From the NCBI GenBank assembly GCA_021323775.1, contig JAJPKK010000275.1:1-49291 (forward strand): a DNA stretch of 49,291 bases. Direction: 5' to 3'. The notes under the pieces were generated by a model, which was not told the origin of the DNA, searched no databases, and saw only the letters and a program-made list of their open reading frames with translations. The DNA is from Hyphomicrobiales bacterium. Its GTDB lineage: Bacteria > Pseudomonadota > Alphaproteobacteria > Rhizobiales > Xanthobacteraceae. This document shows, piece after piece, positions 27,596 to 38,290 of this stretch (the stretch's first letter is position 1; each line of letters starts with the position of its first letter). The translations under genes and the position numbers were made by a program.

Positions 27596-28728
27596 CGGCG
27601 GACCGCGCCGCCCGCGTGCCGACTCCCATTCCGGTTTCAGTGCTGACCGGTTTTCTTGGCGCCGGCAAGACCACCCTGCTCAATCGCCTGCTCAAGGCCC
27701 GCGATCTCTCTCAGACGGCGGTCATCATCAACGAGTTCGGCGAGGTCGGTCTCGACCATTTGCTGGTAGAGCACGTGGATGACGGCGTCGTGCTGCTGTC
27801 GACCGGCTGCCTCTGCTGCACTCTGCGAGGCGATCTGATCGATGCGCTGGAGCGGCTGTTGCGCAGCCTGGACAACGGCCGCGCCTCATTCTCCCGCGTC
27901 ATCATCGAAACGACGGGCCTTGCCGATCCGGCGCCGGTGCTGCATGTGCTGATGACGCACCCTTATCTCGTGATGCGCTATCCGCTCGACGGCATCGTGA
28001 CAGTGGTGGATGCCGCCAACGGGGCAGCGACGCTCGATGCCCATGCGGAGGCGGTAAAGCAGGTTGCGGTGGCGGACCGGCTCGTGATCACGAAAACAGA
28101 CCTCATAGCGTCGCCCTCCGACCATGTCTCGTTTGACGCACTGCGGGGAAGACTGCGCGCTCTCAATCCGGCCGCTCCTGTTCTCGATGCCGCCGCCGGA
28201 GAAGCGGATGCTTCGTGCGTCTTCAACTGCGGACTCTACGATCCGGCAAACAAAATCCCAGACGTGAAGCGCTGGCTTGCGGTCGAGGCCTACGCAGACT
28301 CACAGGGCTATCGCGGCCATCACTGGCATGATCACGATCGCAGCCGCCATGACGCCCATATCCGCGCGTTTGCGCTGACTGCGCCAGAGGCCATTCCGGC
28401 CGGCGCCTTCGAAATGTTCATGGATCTCGTGCGTTCGCTGCACGGGCCGAACCTGCTGCGCGTGAAGGGCGTCGTGAAGCTTGCGGAGCATCCGGATCAG
28501 CCGGTTGTGGTCCACGCCGTCCAACACCTCATGCATCCGGCCGCCCGGCTGGAGCGCTGGCCCGACGAGGAGCGCATCACCCGCATGGTGTTCATTGTGC
28601 GGGACATCGAGCCGCGCGCCGTAACCGAGCTTTTCAACGCTTTTTTGGGCCGGGTCGCGGCGGATCGACCCGACCGCGCCGCGATGATCGACAATCCCCT
28701 TGCGCCATTCGGCGGCGTCGACCGCTAA
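27592..28728 (+). CDS. CobW/COG0523-family GTPase (metal chaperone type)
   Basis: The 378-residue G3E GTPase has Walker [13 protein letters not shown], the metal-binding GCLCCTL (CxCC) motif, [11 protein letters not shown] (Walker B/switch) and base-specificity TKTD. A His-rich segment [15 protein letters not shown] at about residues 240-255 should bind zinc or cobalt and leads into the CobW C-terminal domain. Family members insert or deliver Zn, Co or Fe to client proteins in the cytosol. ATG 27592 overlaps the dacF stop by 4 bases. A metal role linked to wall synthesis is only an inference; DacF itself needs no metal. Confidence 0.9.
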   Translation: MTADRAARVPTPIPVSVLTGFLGAGKTTLLNRLLKARDLSQTAVIINEFGEVGLDHLLVEHVDDGVVLLSTGCLCCTLRGDLIDALERLLRSLDNGRASFSRVIIETTGLADPAPVLHVLMTHPYLVMRYPLDGIVTVVDAANGAATLDAHAEAVKQVAVADRLVITKTDLIASPSDHVSFDALRGRLRALNPAAPVLDAAAGEADASCVFNCGLYDPANKIPDVKRWLAVEAYADSQGYRGHHWHDHDRSRHDAHIRAFALTAPEAIPAGAFEMFMDLVRSLHGPNLLRVKGVVKLAEHPDQPVVVHAVQHLMHPAARLERWPDEERITRMVFIVRDIEPRAVTELFNAFLGRVAADRPDRAAMIDNPLAPFGGVDR

Positions 28729-28731
28729 GCG

Positions 28732-29175
28732 CTACGGCTTTTCCGGCACCGTCAGCGGCTTGCCGGCCTCATGGACGGCTACGACCAGGACCTTGGCCGG
28801 CTCGGTAGTGCTCGCGTTGGCGGATACCGCATGGAGCTGGCCGGGCGCCTCGTAGAAGGTCTCGCCCTTGGTCAGCACCATCTCGGGTCCGTTGTCGAGC
28901 TTGATCTTGTAGGCGCCTTCCAGCACGTAGCCGAAATTATGGGCTGCCGGATGACGATGCGGCGGCGAGCCGCCGCCCGGCGGGATGTCGAGCGTGATCA
29001 TCATCACCTCGCGGCCGGGGACATCGCCGAGCATCTGTTTCATGAGCTGGCTCACCTTGGTGGCCGGCGCCTGCTGCTGCGCCGCGACGGAGCCGAGGTG
29101 GAAGGCAACCGCAAGCGCGCCGAGGCCGAGAAGGGCGACGGCGGGTCGGATGAATCGATGTGCGGACACCAGCAT
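28732..29175 (-). CDS. Secreted cupin-domain protein
   Basis: The 147-residue product has a signal peptide (residues 1-32, ending HLGSVAAQQ) and one cupin domain. The metal-binding cupin motif 1 is PPHRHPAAHNFGYVLEG (two or three His). Motif 2 is FYEAPGQLHAVSAN. Such small periplasmic cupins are mostly of unknown function and can bind Mn, Zn or Fe. It ends 3 bp from the cobW stop in convergent orientation. A dispersed hairpin repeat lies in its upstream region. Confidence 0.85.
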   Translation of the reverse strand: MLVSAHRFIRPAVALLGLGALAVAFHLGSVAAQQQAPATKVSQLMKQMLGDVPGREVMMITLDIPPGGGSPPHRHPAAHNFGYVLEGAYKIKLDNGPEMVLTKGETFYEAPGQLHAVSANASTTEPAKVLVVAVHEAGKPLTVPEKP

Positions 29176-29203
29176 GTAGTCCTCCTTTGGTAAAAGCGGG
29201 GAA

Positions 29204-29277
29204 CGTAGGATGGGTTGAGCGCAGCGAAACCCATCAACGGCTTGCGATGGGTTTCGCCGGGGTCAACCCATCCTACG
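29204..29277. repeat. 74-bp hairpin repeat of the GTAGGATGGG type
   Basis: CGTAGGATGGGTTGA at 29204 and its exact reverse complement TCAACCCATCCTACG at 29263-29277 bound an inner second stem GCGAAACCCATC / GATGGGTTTCGC. The GTAGGATGGGTTGAGC family is a common dispersed bacterial intergenic repeat (recalled). It lies between the fumarase and cupin genes. Confidence 0.8.
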
Positions 29278-29287
29278 ATGGCCATGT

Positions 29288-30946
<1,659 letters not shown>

Positions 30947-31076
30947 CGTGGGGGTCCTGTGGGGTCAGTGTGCCTGCCTTATAGGACATTAGCCCGGCGG
31001 CTGGGAGAGCGGAAAACGTCGGATTAAATTTCCGTCCAGTGCTCACGTCTGCCAGAGAGCGGGGGAGGGATCCTCG

Positions 31077-32014
31077 CTATGTTCCACTGAGTGTCCTATA
31101 GAGCCGACGTCCCCCAGCACGCGCCTCCCAACAACGTGGCAAATCAAAATCATCCACAATGCTGGGCTGCTTACGATCTCCGGTGCCGATGAGTGTGCGG
31201 GCCGGACGCCACTCGTGAAGAAGCTTTTGGATCACCCGCGTTGCTTGCGTACGCACGCTCGGGCTTGGCTGTATGAGAATGCGCTCAGTATATTCATCGC
31301 TGGAAAAATGAAGATACCTTCCGCCGCAAAGATGCAGGTGAGCCGTGAATATCTCCCGATAGGAAAGAGCAAAGATGAGCGCGAGCGACGGCTGGTCCGG
31401 GTTGATATAGATCCACGCCGACGAGTTGATGTCCCAATCCGCAGCCGCAAGGCGAAGCGTGTACCCACGGTCAATGACGGCACTGAGACTCTTGTGGCAG
31501 CACGGGCGCTGCGTGATGTCCTGTGGTTGCTCGATGAAAACGATTGGGATGTTCTTCCCGATTCTCAGCACCTCTTCGACAATGTCTTTCGCCCATTCAC
31601 GGGGTGTTCCTAAGTGGAGGTGATAAAGTCGTTCGAATACGATTCGTCCATCGGTCCACTGATGCACGGACTTCACTGAGTGTATCGTGTCGAGTGTTCC
31701 GAACATACACACGGTCGCCACGAGCCGTGGCTGTTCCGCAGCGGCCTCGGCGACAAACGCTTCCCAATCGTGTTTATGGGAGGCGATTGCGGTGGCGTCG
31801 AGTTCAGTGTGGCGCGTCGAATACCGTCCTGGACGGTGGTGCGCGTCGTGATCCGAGACACAGAGCACCGCGAGATTCGCATCAACGGTGTTCGAGCTGT
31901 CTCCGTCGATATGATGCAGTTCCAGTCCAAACCGAATGCCTTGCAGACGCAGCACATGTGGGCGTTCTGTGTAAGCAATCGTTGACGCTGCGCTGGTGTG
32001 GGATGTTGTCGCAA
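31077..32014 (-). pseudogene. HNH endonuclease, frameshifted
   Basis: Two overlapping minus-strand frames look like one protein. The upstream frame (from TTG 32014) gives PTPAQRQRLLTQNAHMCCVC, containing the zinc Cys pair. The downstream frame (to 31077) continues with FGLELHHIDGDSSNTVDAN, then LAVLCVSDHDAHH, which is the HNH ββα-metal core. The switch must fall near 31920-31945. C-terminal to the HNH core are about 200 residues of unknown fold containing VCMFGTLDTIHSVKSV and NIPIVFIEQPQDI. Either the gene is broken, or a sequencing error or programmed shift is involved. It lies next to a toxin-antitoxin pair in lower-GC DNA, so it is probably acquired. Confidence 0.65.
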
Positions 32015-32066
32015 CGGCTTAATCTCGAAAGTAATTTCGTGGGACGATTAGTGCATCGATCCAGAC

Positions 32067-32387
32067 CTACCGCATCACCACCGACATCTCGCCGTGCGCC
32101 TTGCGTGTAGGCTTCACCGTAATCTCGATGTCCTGCCCGAGCGCAGTGAGAAATTCCATCAGCCGTCCGATTGAGAAATTTCCTGCGCGGTTGCGCATCA
32201 GCGTGGAGACGTGCGGCTGCTTAATGCCAAGGATTTCGCCGACCTGCGCCTGCGTCAGGCCGCGCGCCTTCACGATCTTGTAGATTTGCAGCGTCAGGCG
32301 CGCCTTCAGCATCTCCTGCTCCGGGTTCGGCAGGCCGAGATCGGCGAAAACGTTGCCGCTGCTAAGCTTCGCCCCTGTCTTACCCAT
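32067..32387 (-). CDS. XRE-family antitoxin (HigA-type)
   Basis: The 106-residue protein has a helix-turn-helix of the XRE/HigA class: LTLQIYKIVKARGLTQAQVG, then EILGIKQPHVSTLMRNRAG, then NFSIGRLMEFLTALGQDIEI. It would bind and neutralise the RelE-like toxin encoded immediately upstream and repress their common promoter. The C-terminal end is short and basic. Gene order is toxin then antitoxin, as in higBA. ATG 32385-32387 lies 19 bp after the toxin stop. A short duplication of CTTACCCATGGTCAGTT straddles this junction, so the start site exists twice, one copy out of frame. Confidence 0.85.
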   Translation of the reverse strand: MGKTGAKLSSGNVFADLGLPNPEQEMLKARLTLQIYKIVKARGLTQAQVGEILGIKQPHVSTLMRNRAGNFSIGRLMEFLTALGQDIEITVKPTRKAHGEMSVVMR

Positions 32388-32406
32388 GGTCAGTTCTTAC
32401 CCATGG

Positions 32407-32769
32407 TCAGTTCCGCCTTTCCCTGTGGTGCCGCTCCGCCTCGGCAAGACGCTCGCGTATCAGTTCGAGCTCGTGTTTCGGCGTCGCGATGCCGGATTTC
32501 GACTTCTTCTGGAACACGTGCAGCACGTACACAGCATCCTCAAAATGGGCGGTATAGACGGCCCGATAAGCGTCCGTGCGATACCGCTCAACGATCTCCA
32601 TGACCCGCGCGCCGCCGAAGCCCTTCAGCGGCTTGGCTGCCGGATCGGTCATACCCTGTTGCGCTGTGTAAAGCGCTTGGCCGATGTGCCGGCGAACCTG
32701 CTGTGGCATCGCATGCAGGTCCCTCCGGCTCGAACCGATCCACACAACAGGTCTGACCTGATTGTTCAT
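32407..32769 (-). CDS. RelE/HigB-type toxin (Gp49-like)
   Basis: The 120-residue protein matches the phage-derived Gp49/HigB branch of the RelE superfamily: PVVWIGSSRRDLHAMPQQVR at the N-terminus, LKGFGGARVMEIVERYRTDA, then YRAVYTAHFEDAVYVLHVFQ, and the basic end KKSKSGIATPKHELELI. Family toxins cleave mRNA at the ribosome. ATG 32767-32769 (MNNQVRPV) is chosen; the frame runs on to a GTG at 32811, but a 14-bp palindrome lies between the two and fits an operator. Both genes form a two-gene operon transcribed leftward. Confidence 0.85.
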   Translation of the reverse strand: MNNQVRPVVWIGSSRRDLHAMPQQVRRHIGQALYTAQQGMTDPAAKPLKGFGGARVMEIVERYRTDAYRAVYTAHFEDAVYVLHVFQKKSKSGIATPKHELELIRERLAEAERHHRERRN

Positions 32770-32783
32770 ACGAATATACCAAT

Positions 32784-32797
32784 TAAAGTATACTTTA
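32784..32797 (-). promoter_or_regulatory. Palindromic operator upstream of the toxin-antitoxin operon
   Basis: TAAAGTATACTTTA is a perfect 14-bp palindrome, 14 bp upstream of the toxin start, in an AT-rich island. On the minus strand it also contains TATACT, a candidate -10 box. This arrangement is typical for autoregulation by an XRE antitoxin. Confidence 0.55.
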
Positions 32798-33140
32798 TCA
32801 ATGACGCCCACTCAACGACGCGTCGGCCCAATTGAGTGCAGGCATTCGCCAACCCACCCCCCCCCTCAAGCCTGCGATGTGGAGACGGGTTGCCTCGCGA
32901 ACCTCATCCGGGACAGCGATATCGTCAGTTCGGAAGGCGAGGCATGCCCGCTCTAATGCAACCATAGAGCGTGTATGCGTCATTACGCAAGTATCGATCT
33001 CTGTGAAAAGTACCTGTGAACCCGGCGCCAAGTCTTTCACACAGAACTCGCGTGCCCAGGAAAAACGTCTTGTTCTCGATCCTCCCGCGGTGGCACATAG
33101 GGACGCGCCGCCCCGAGCGCGGCAAACAGGGTAACCTTAA

Positions 33141-33812
33141 ATGCGCCTCCTCGTGGTCGAAGACGACCCCGATCTGAACCGCCAGCTCACGACCGCGTTG
33201 ACGGACGCGGGCTATGTGGTGGATCGCGCCTTTGACGGCGAGGAGGGCCATTTTCTCGGCGACACCGAGCCCTATGATGCGGTGATCCTGGATATCGGCC
33301 TGCCCAAGATGGACGGCATCTCGGTTCTGGAGTCGTGGCGCCGCGCCGGACGCGCCATGCCGGTGCTGATCCTCACCGCGCGCGACCGCTGGAGCGACAA
33401 GGTGCAGGGGTTCGACGCTGGCGCCGACGATTACGTGGCAAAGCCGTTCCATCTCGAGGAGGTGCTGGCGCGCATTCGCGCGCTGCTGCGCCGCTCGGTC
33501 GGTCACGCCAAGAGCGAATTTCTGTGCGGTCCGGTGCGGCTCGACGGTCGAACCGGGCGGGTGACGGTGGCTGGCGCGCCGGTCAAGCTAACCTCGCACG
33601 AATATCGGCTCCTCTCCTATCTGATGCACCATGCCGGCCGCGTGGTGTCGCGGACCGAGCTTGTCGAACATCTTTACGACCAGGATTTCGACCGGGACTC
33701 CAACACCATCGAGGTGTTTGTCGGCCGTATTCGCAAGAAGCTCGGCGTCGAGATCATCCAGACCGTGCGCGGCCTCGGCTATCTGCTGACGCCCCCGGCC
33801 GATGCGCGCTAG
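33141..33812 (+). CDS. OmpR/PhoP-family response regulator
   Basis: The 223-residue regulator has a receiver domain with the acidic pocket VVEDDPDL (residues 5-12), phosphoacceptor Asp51 in AVILDIGLPKMDG, Thr79 in LILTARDRW and Lys101 in DYVAKPFHL. The C-terminal winged-helix domain includes LTSHEYRLLSYLMHHAGRVV and VFVGRIRKKLGVEIIQTVRG. It should bind DNA when phosphorylated by the kinase encoded next, whose start overlaps its last codons by 11 bp. By recollection it resembles FeuP/PhoP-type regulators of Rhizobiales, which respond to osmotic or envelope signals. Start ATG 33141 is fixed by the conserved MRLLVVEDD. Confidence 0.93.
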   Translation: MRLLVVEDDPDLNRQLTTALTDAGYVVDRAFDGEEGHFLGDTEPYDAVILDIGLPKMDGISVLESWRRAGRAMPVLILTARDRWSDKVQGFDAGADDYVAKPFHLEEVLARIRALLRRSVGHAKSEFLCGPVRLDGRTGRVTVAGAPVKLTSHEYRLLSYLMHHAGRVVSRTELVEHLYDQDFDRDSNTIEVFVGRIRKKLGVEIIQTVRGLGYLLTPPADAR

Positions 33813-35166
33813 CTCGCTTGCACTGCGTCTCTTCCTGTCCGCCACCGCGTGGACGGTCGTCATCCTTGTCGCCACCGGCATCATCCTGTCGTCGATCTAT
33901 CACGACGCCGTGGAGCGTTCCTTCGACCGGCGCCTCGGCGTCTACCTGCAAACGCTGGTGGCCGATGTTGCGGCGCCGGAGCAATCCGGCGACCATGGCA
34001 CGCTGACGCTTGGCGAGCCCTCATTCGACCTGCCGTTATCGGGATGGTACTGGCAGATCACGACGCTCGACGCCGCGAAGCCCGAGGTTCGCTCCTCGCG
34101 CTCCCTGTGGGATACGACGCTCACGCGCCTGCGCGATGAGGACGCGACGACAAGCGCGGACGGAGTCCGCCATGGCTACGCAATCGGTCCCGACGAACAG
34201 CGGCTGCGCCTCGTCGAGCGCACCGTTGATTTGGGCGAAGACGGCCGCTATCTGATCGTGGTTGCGGGCGACCCCCAGGAGATCGACGACGAGATGCGCG
34301 CGTTCGACCGCGCGCTGCTCGTCACCTTCGGGACGCTTGCCGCCGTCCTGCTTCTCATCACCATGTTCCAGGTACGGTTCGGCCTCGCGCCGCTCAAGCG
34401 GATTTCCGAGGCGCTCGCGGCGATCAGGGCGGGCACGGCTGAACGCCTGGAAGGCCGGTTCCCGGTCGAGATCGCCCCGCTGGCGCGCGAGACCAACGCG
34501 CTGCTCGAAGCCAACCGCGAGATCGTCGAGCGCGCCCGCACCCACGTCGGCAATCTCGCCCACGCGCTCAAGACGCCGCTTTCGGTGGTGGTCAACGAGG
34601 CCGCCGGGCGCGACGACCCGCTTGCCGCCAAGGTGACGGAGCAGGCCAACATCATGCGCGACCAGATCGCCCGGCATTTGGAGCGCGCCCGGCTCGCCGC
34701 GGGGCTCAAGGTGGTCGGCGGCATCACCAGTGTGGTCCCGGTCGTCACCGCACTGACCCGCACGATGGAGAAGATCCATCAGAGCCGCGGCATCGCCATC
34801 GATCTCGACACCCCCGCCGACGTCCGCTTCCGGGGCGAGCGGCAGGATCTCGAGGAGATGGTCGGCAACCTCGTCGACAACGCCTGCAAATGGGCGCAGA
34901 TGCGGGTGAGCGTGGAAGTGGTGGCGGAGCGTTATGATGGCGCGCCGACCGTGCGCATCATCATCGACGATGATGGTCCTGGCCTTAGTCCGGCGCAGCG
35001 CGAACAGGTGGCGCGGCGCGGCCGGCGGCTCGATGAAACCAAACCGGGCTCCGGGCTTGGCCTTTCCATCGTCCTGGAACTCGCAGCCCTTTACGGCGGC
35101 AATCTCCAGCTCGGCAACGCACCGATTGGCGGGCTGCGGGCGGAGCTGGTGCTGCCGGCCGTTTAG
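33802..35166 (+). CDS. Sensor histidine kinase, PhoQ/FeuQ-like
   Basis: The 454-residue inner-membrane kinase has two transmembrane segments (about residues 13-33 and 170-190) enclosing a periplasmic sensor of about 135 residues with SGWYWQITTLDAAKPEVRSS. A HAMP region follows (FGLAPLKRISEALAAIRAG). The dimerisation/phosphoacceptor helix carries His254 in NLAHALKTPLSV. The catalytic domain has the N box NLVDNACKWA, G1 DDDGPGL and G2 GSGLGLSIV. Its start codon overlaps the end of the regulator gene, so they are translationally coupled. The ligand is unknown; the sensor resembles those reported for envelope-sensing PhoQ/FeuQ proteins, but this is recollection only. Confidence 0.92.
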   Translation: MRASSLALRLFLSATAWTVVILVATGIILSSIYHDAVERSFDRRLGVYLQTLVADVAAPEQSGDHGTLTLGEPSFDLPLSGWYWQITTLDAAKPEVRSSRSLWDTTLTRLRDEDATTSADGVRHGYAIGPDEQRLRLVERTVDLGEDGRYLIVVAGDPQEIDDEMRAFDRALLVTFGTLAAVLLLITMFQVRFGLAPLKRISEALAAIRAGTAERLEGRFPVEIAPLARETNALLEANREIVERARTHVGNLAHALKTPLSVVVNEAAGRDDPLAAKVTEQANIMRDQIARHLERARLAAGLKVVGGITSVVPVVTALTRTMEKIHQSRGIAIDLDTPADVRFRGERQDLEEMVGNLVDNACKWAQMRVSVEVVAERYDGAPTVRIIIDDDGPGLSPAQREQVARRGRRLDETKPGSGLGLSIVLELAALYGGNLQLGNAPIGGLRAELVLPAV

Positions 35167-35269
35167 GCGACACGACGGATGCTTGAGCGAAACGGCGACT
35201 TCGACGCTGGATGCCGTCGAGCGCGTTTCTGAACCGGTCGCCGCAGGCTGCTTTTCTGAAACAGGGGCC

Positions 35270-36148
35270 TCATCTCGTCGGCACTGGCTTGTCGCCGCGA
35301 TAGTCGTAGAAGCCGCGCTTGGTCTTGCGGCCAAGCCAGCCGGCCTCGACGTATTTCACCAGCAGCGGGCATGGCCGGTATTTAGAGTCCGCCAGTCCCT
35401 CGTGCAGCACCTGCATGACCGACAGGCAGGTGTCGAGGCCGATGAAGTCGGCCAGCTCCAGCGGACCCATGGGATGATGCGCGCCAAGCTTCATGGCGGT
35501 GTCGATGGCGTCGACCGAGCCGACGCCTTCGTAGAGCGTATAAATCGCCTCGTTGATCATCGGCAGCAGGATGCGGTTGACGATGAAGGCCGGGAAATCT
35601 TCTGCGACCGCGTATTTCTTGCCGAGCCTGGTGACGAACGCTTTGATGGTCTCATAGGTCGCATCGTCAGTGGCAATGCCGCGAATCACCTCGACCAGCT
35701 CCATCACCGGCACCGGATTCATGAAATGAATGCCGATGAACTTCTCCGGCCGATCAGTGGCCGCGGCGAGCCTTGTGATCGAGATCGACGAGGTGTTGGT
35801 GCCGACGATGGCGCCCTCCTTCAGGAGCGGGCACAACGTCGCAAAGATCTTGCGCTTGACGTCTTCTTTCTCGATAGCGGTTTCGATGACGAGGTCGCAG
35901 TCTGCCAGGTCTTCGAGCTTGTCAGCGGCTGCAATCCGCGCCAGCGCCGCCTGTCGGTCGCTTTCGGTAATCGCCTTGCGTGCGACCTGCCGCGCCATGT
36001 TGCCGTTGATGGTCGCAATTCCCGCGCGGACCCGTTCCTCCGAAATATCATTGAGGGCGACCTCAAAGCCGGCGAGGGCGCACACGTGAGCGATGCCGCT
36101 GCCCATCTGACCGGCGCCAATTACGCCCACTCGGTGAATCTCAGCCAT
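35270..36148 (-). CDS. 3-hydroxyacyl-CoA (3-hydroxybutyryl-CoA) dehydrogenase
   Basis: The 292-residue enzyme oxidises (S)-3-hydroxyacyl-CoA with NAD+, as in beta-oxidation, butyrate or PHB-related pathways. The Rossmann motif is GVIGAGQMGSGIAHVCAL at the N-terminus. SISITRLAAATDRPEKFIGI leads into the active-site HFMNPVPVMELVEVI. The C-terminal domain has PAFIVNRILLPMINEAI and the C-terminal GRKTKRGFYDY. ATG 36148 (MAEIHRVGV) is preferred; ATG 36163 is possible. A longer frame to 36232 runs through a palindrome and is unlikely to be coding. It follows etfA in the same direction, so it probably forms an operon with etfBA, whose product accepts electrons from acyl-CoA dehydrogenases. Confidence 0.92.
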   Translation of the reverse strand: MAEIHRVGVIGAGQMGSGIAHVCALAGFEVALNDISEERVRAGIATINGNMARQVARKAITESDRQAALARIAAADKLEDLADCDLVIETAIEKEDVKRKIFATLCPLLKEGAIVGTNTSSISITRLAAATDRPEKFIGIHFMNPVPVMELVEVIRGIATDDATYETIKAFVTRLGKKYAVAEDFPAFIVNRILLPMINEAIYTLYEGVGSVDAIDTAMKLGAHHPMGPLELADFIGLDTCLSVMQVLHEGLADSKYRPCPLLVKYVEAGWLGRKTKRGFYDYRGDKPVPTR

Positions 36149-36191
36149 TTGACTGTCAATCATATCGTTTGTCGGCTTTTCGTCCAGCGCC

Positions 36192-36227
36192 GCCTCCCTA
36201 CCCGCCCCGCCAAGCGGGTAGGGAGGC
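36192..36227. repeat. Palindrome between etfA and the dehydrogenase gene
   Basis: GCCTCCCTACCCGC (36192-36205) and its exact complement GCGGGTAGGGAGGC (36214-36227) are separated by 8 bases. The CCTCCCT/AGGGAGG ends resemble those of the lutA palindrome. It could act as a transcript-stabilising or attenuating structure between the two genes. Confidence 0.7.
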
Positions 36228-36291
36228 ACCAACGTTCTACCGACAACTGTTCCGGGTGACTACCGTCATGGAACTATTTCGTCGTTAAGGT

Positions 36292-37236
36292 TTACCGCCC
36301 GACCTTTCCGAGTTCGTCAGCGAGTTCGGGCAAAGCCTTGAACAGGTCGGCCACGAGACCGTAGTCCGCAACCTGGAAGATGGGCGCCTCCTCGTCCTTG
36401 TTGATCGCCACGATCACCTTTGAATCCTTCATGCCGGCCAGATGCTGGATGGCCCCCGATATCCCGACGGCGACATAAAGTTCCGGCGCTACGACTTTAC
36501 CGGTCTGGCCGACCTGCCAGTCGTTCGGCGCGTAGCCCGCGTCGACGGCGGCACGCGATGCGCCGACCGCTGCGCCAAGCTTGTCGGCCACCGGCTCGAG
36601 ATATTTGGCGAAATTCTCGCGCGACGCCAGCCCGCGTCCACCAGAGATGACGACGCGCGCCGAGGTGAGCTCCGGCCGCTCGCTCTTGGAGATTTCTTCG
36701 CCGACAAAGGCCGAGAGCCCCGGATCGGGGGGCGGCGACACAGGCTCGCATACCGCGGCGCCACCTCCGCCAGCGGCCTGAAACGCCGCCGTTCGCACCG
36801 TGATAACCTTCTTGGCGCCTTTGGATCGCACGGTTTGCACGGCATTGCCGGCGTAGATCAGCCGCTCGAACGTGTCGGGCGCGAGCACCTTGATGATGTC
36901 GGAGATCTGCATCACATCAAGCAGCGCCGCGACGCGCGGCATGATGTTCTTGGCGTTCGCGGTGGCCGGCGCCATGATGGTGTCATAGCTCCCTGCCAGC
37001 GCGACGATCAGCGCCGCGGCAGGCTCCGCCAGCATGTGCTCGAGGGACGGCGCATCGGCCATCAGCACCTTTTCGACGCCATCGAGCTTTGCGGCGGCGT
37101 CCGCCGCGCCCTTGCAGTCCTTGCCAGCGACAAGGACGTGCACCGGCGCGCCGATTGCCTTCGCGGCCGTCAATGCCTTGGCGGTCGCGTCCTTCAGGCT
37201 CTTGTTGTCGTGCTCGGCGAGGAGAAGGGTCGGCAT
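36292..37236 (-). CDS. etfA: Electron transfer flavoprotein subunit alpha
   Basis: EtfA (314 residues) binds FAD and, with EtfB, carries electrons from acyl-CoA and dimethylglycine-type dehydrogenases to ETF-ubiquinone oxidoreductase. The N-terminal domain begins [18 protein letters not shown]. The FAD-binding C-terminal domain contains [55 protein letters not shown] and the final [20 protein letters not shown]. The start ATG overlaps the etfB stop (ATGA), so the subunits are translationally coupled. Confidence 0.96.
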   Translation of the reverse strand: MPTLLLAEHDNKSLKDATAKALTAAKAIGAPVHVLVAGKDCKGAADAAAKLDGVEKVLMADAPSLEHMLAEPAAALIVALAGSYDTIMAPATANAKNIMPRVAALLDVMQISDIIKVLAPDTFERLIYAGNAVQTVRSKGAKKVITVRTAAFQAAGGGGAAVCEPVSPPPDPGLSAFVGEEISKSERPELTSARVVISGGRGLASRENFAKYLEPVADKLGAAVGASRAAVDAGYAPNDWQVGQTGKVVAPELYVAVGISGAIQHLAGMKDSKVIVAINKDEEAPIFQVADYGLVADLFKALPELADELGKVGR

Positions 37237-37985
37237 CAGAGGACTCCCGCCTCGTTTTTCAGCTTGCTGACCAGCTCGGCCACCGAGGTGACCTTCCCGC
37301 CGGCTTTGCGCGCCGGCGGCTCGGTGGTTTTGAGAACCTCAAGCTGAGGCGCGGTATCGACGCCATAATCGGCAGGCGATTTCTCGGCGATCGGCTTCTT
37401 TTTCGCCTTCATGATGTTGGGCAGCGAGGCGTAGCGCGGCTCGTTGAGCCGCAGATCGGTGGTGACAATGGCCGGCAGCTTCAGCCGTACGGTCTGCAGC
37501 CCGCCGTCGACCTCGCGCGTCACGTCGACGCCGTCGCCTTCGATCGCGACCTTCGAGGCGAATGTTCCCTGCGGCCAGTTCAACAGCGCCGCCAGCATCT
37601 GGCCGGTCTGATTGCAGTCGTCGTCGATCGCCTGCTTGCCGAGGATGACGAGCCCCGGCTGCTCGGCTGCCGCGATCCCTTTGAGGATTTTTGCCACCGC
37701 CAGCGGCTCCACGACCCCGTCGATCTTGACCAGGATGCCGCGGTCCGCCCCCATGGCCAGCGCCGTGCGGATGGTTTCGGACGCCTGCTGCGGCCCGATC
37801 GAAACCGCGACGATCTCCGTTACCTTGCCGGCTTCCTTCAGACGGATCGCCTCCTCGACGGCGATCTCATCGAACGGATTCATCGCCATCTTGACATTGG
37901 CGAGTTCGACGCCGGTCCCGTCGGCCTTGACCCGGATTTTGACGTTGAAGTCGACAACCCGTTTGACGGGCACAAGAACCTTCAT
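37236..37985 (-). CDS. etfB: Electron transfer flavoprotein subunit beta
   Basis: EtfB (249 residues) is the AMP-binding partner of EtfA. The N-terminus [20 protein letters not shown] is canonical. [18 protein letters not shown] and [20 protein letters not shown] are family signatures, and the C-terminal docking region includes [20 protein letters not shown], then [12 protein letters not shown] 37983-37985 follows GGAGAAACC. The frame extends upstream but that part lacks similarity. It is the first gene of the etfBA-dehydrogenase operon. Its upstream region carries a GC-rich hairpin repeat. Confidence 0.96.
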   Translation of the reverse strand: MKVLVPVKRVVDFNVKIRVKADGTGVELANVKMAMNPFDEIAVEEAIRLKEAGKVTEIVAVSIGPQQASETIRTALAMGADRGILVKIDGVVEPLAVAKILKGIAAAEQPGLVILGKQAIDDDCNQTGQMLAALLNWPQGTFASKVAIEGDGVDVTREVDGGLQTVRLKLPAIVTTDLRLNEPRYASLPNIMKAKKKPIAEKSPADYGVDTAPQLEVLKTTEPPARKAGGKVTSVAELVSKLKNEAGVL

Positions 37986-38290
37986 CCTGGTTTCTCCAGA
38001 AAACGGCGCGCAAACTATGACCCGCACTAGCTGCGTGTCAACGCGCCTGCCGCATTGCGGCATAGCGCTGTTGCGAATTTCCGACCGCATGTTGCGCCCC
38101 CGCCGCGCGCTGCAGCCGGGTTGAGCGCGAAACCGGGGTCCGCTCTCGCCTTGAGGCACCGCCTTTCCCGGATTTCGTGAAGTTTATCGTCGGGCCGGCC
38201 ACCGGGTCCGGCCTTTGGCAGGGCCGATGGCAAGCTCCGGCCGGACCCGCGGCTCAATCCGGGCTAAACGGCTGGCCTCCTCCGCCGCGC
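37986..38290. other. Intergenic region upstream of etfB
   Basis: About 305 bp with the etfB promoter and a hairpin repeat at 38205-38249 plus copies of a CTCAATCCGGGCTA phrase also seen near 18190. No gene is apparent. Confidence 0.45.
38205..38249. repeat. GC-rich inverted repeat
   Basis: GGGTCCGGCC (38205-38214) and GGCCGGACCC (38240-38249) are perfect complements around a 25-base loop. It is part of a longer GGCCGG-rich dispersed intergenic repeat. Confidence 0.6.

Noticed and set aside
32858-32959. Minus-strand peptide resembling the start of MmgE/PrpD proteins (FRTDDIAVPDEVREATRLHI)
   Set aside because: Only about 34 residues with loose similarity and no continuation; too little to call a remnant.
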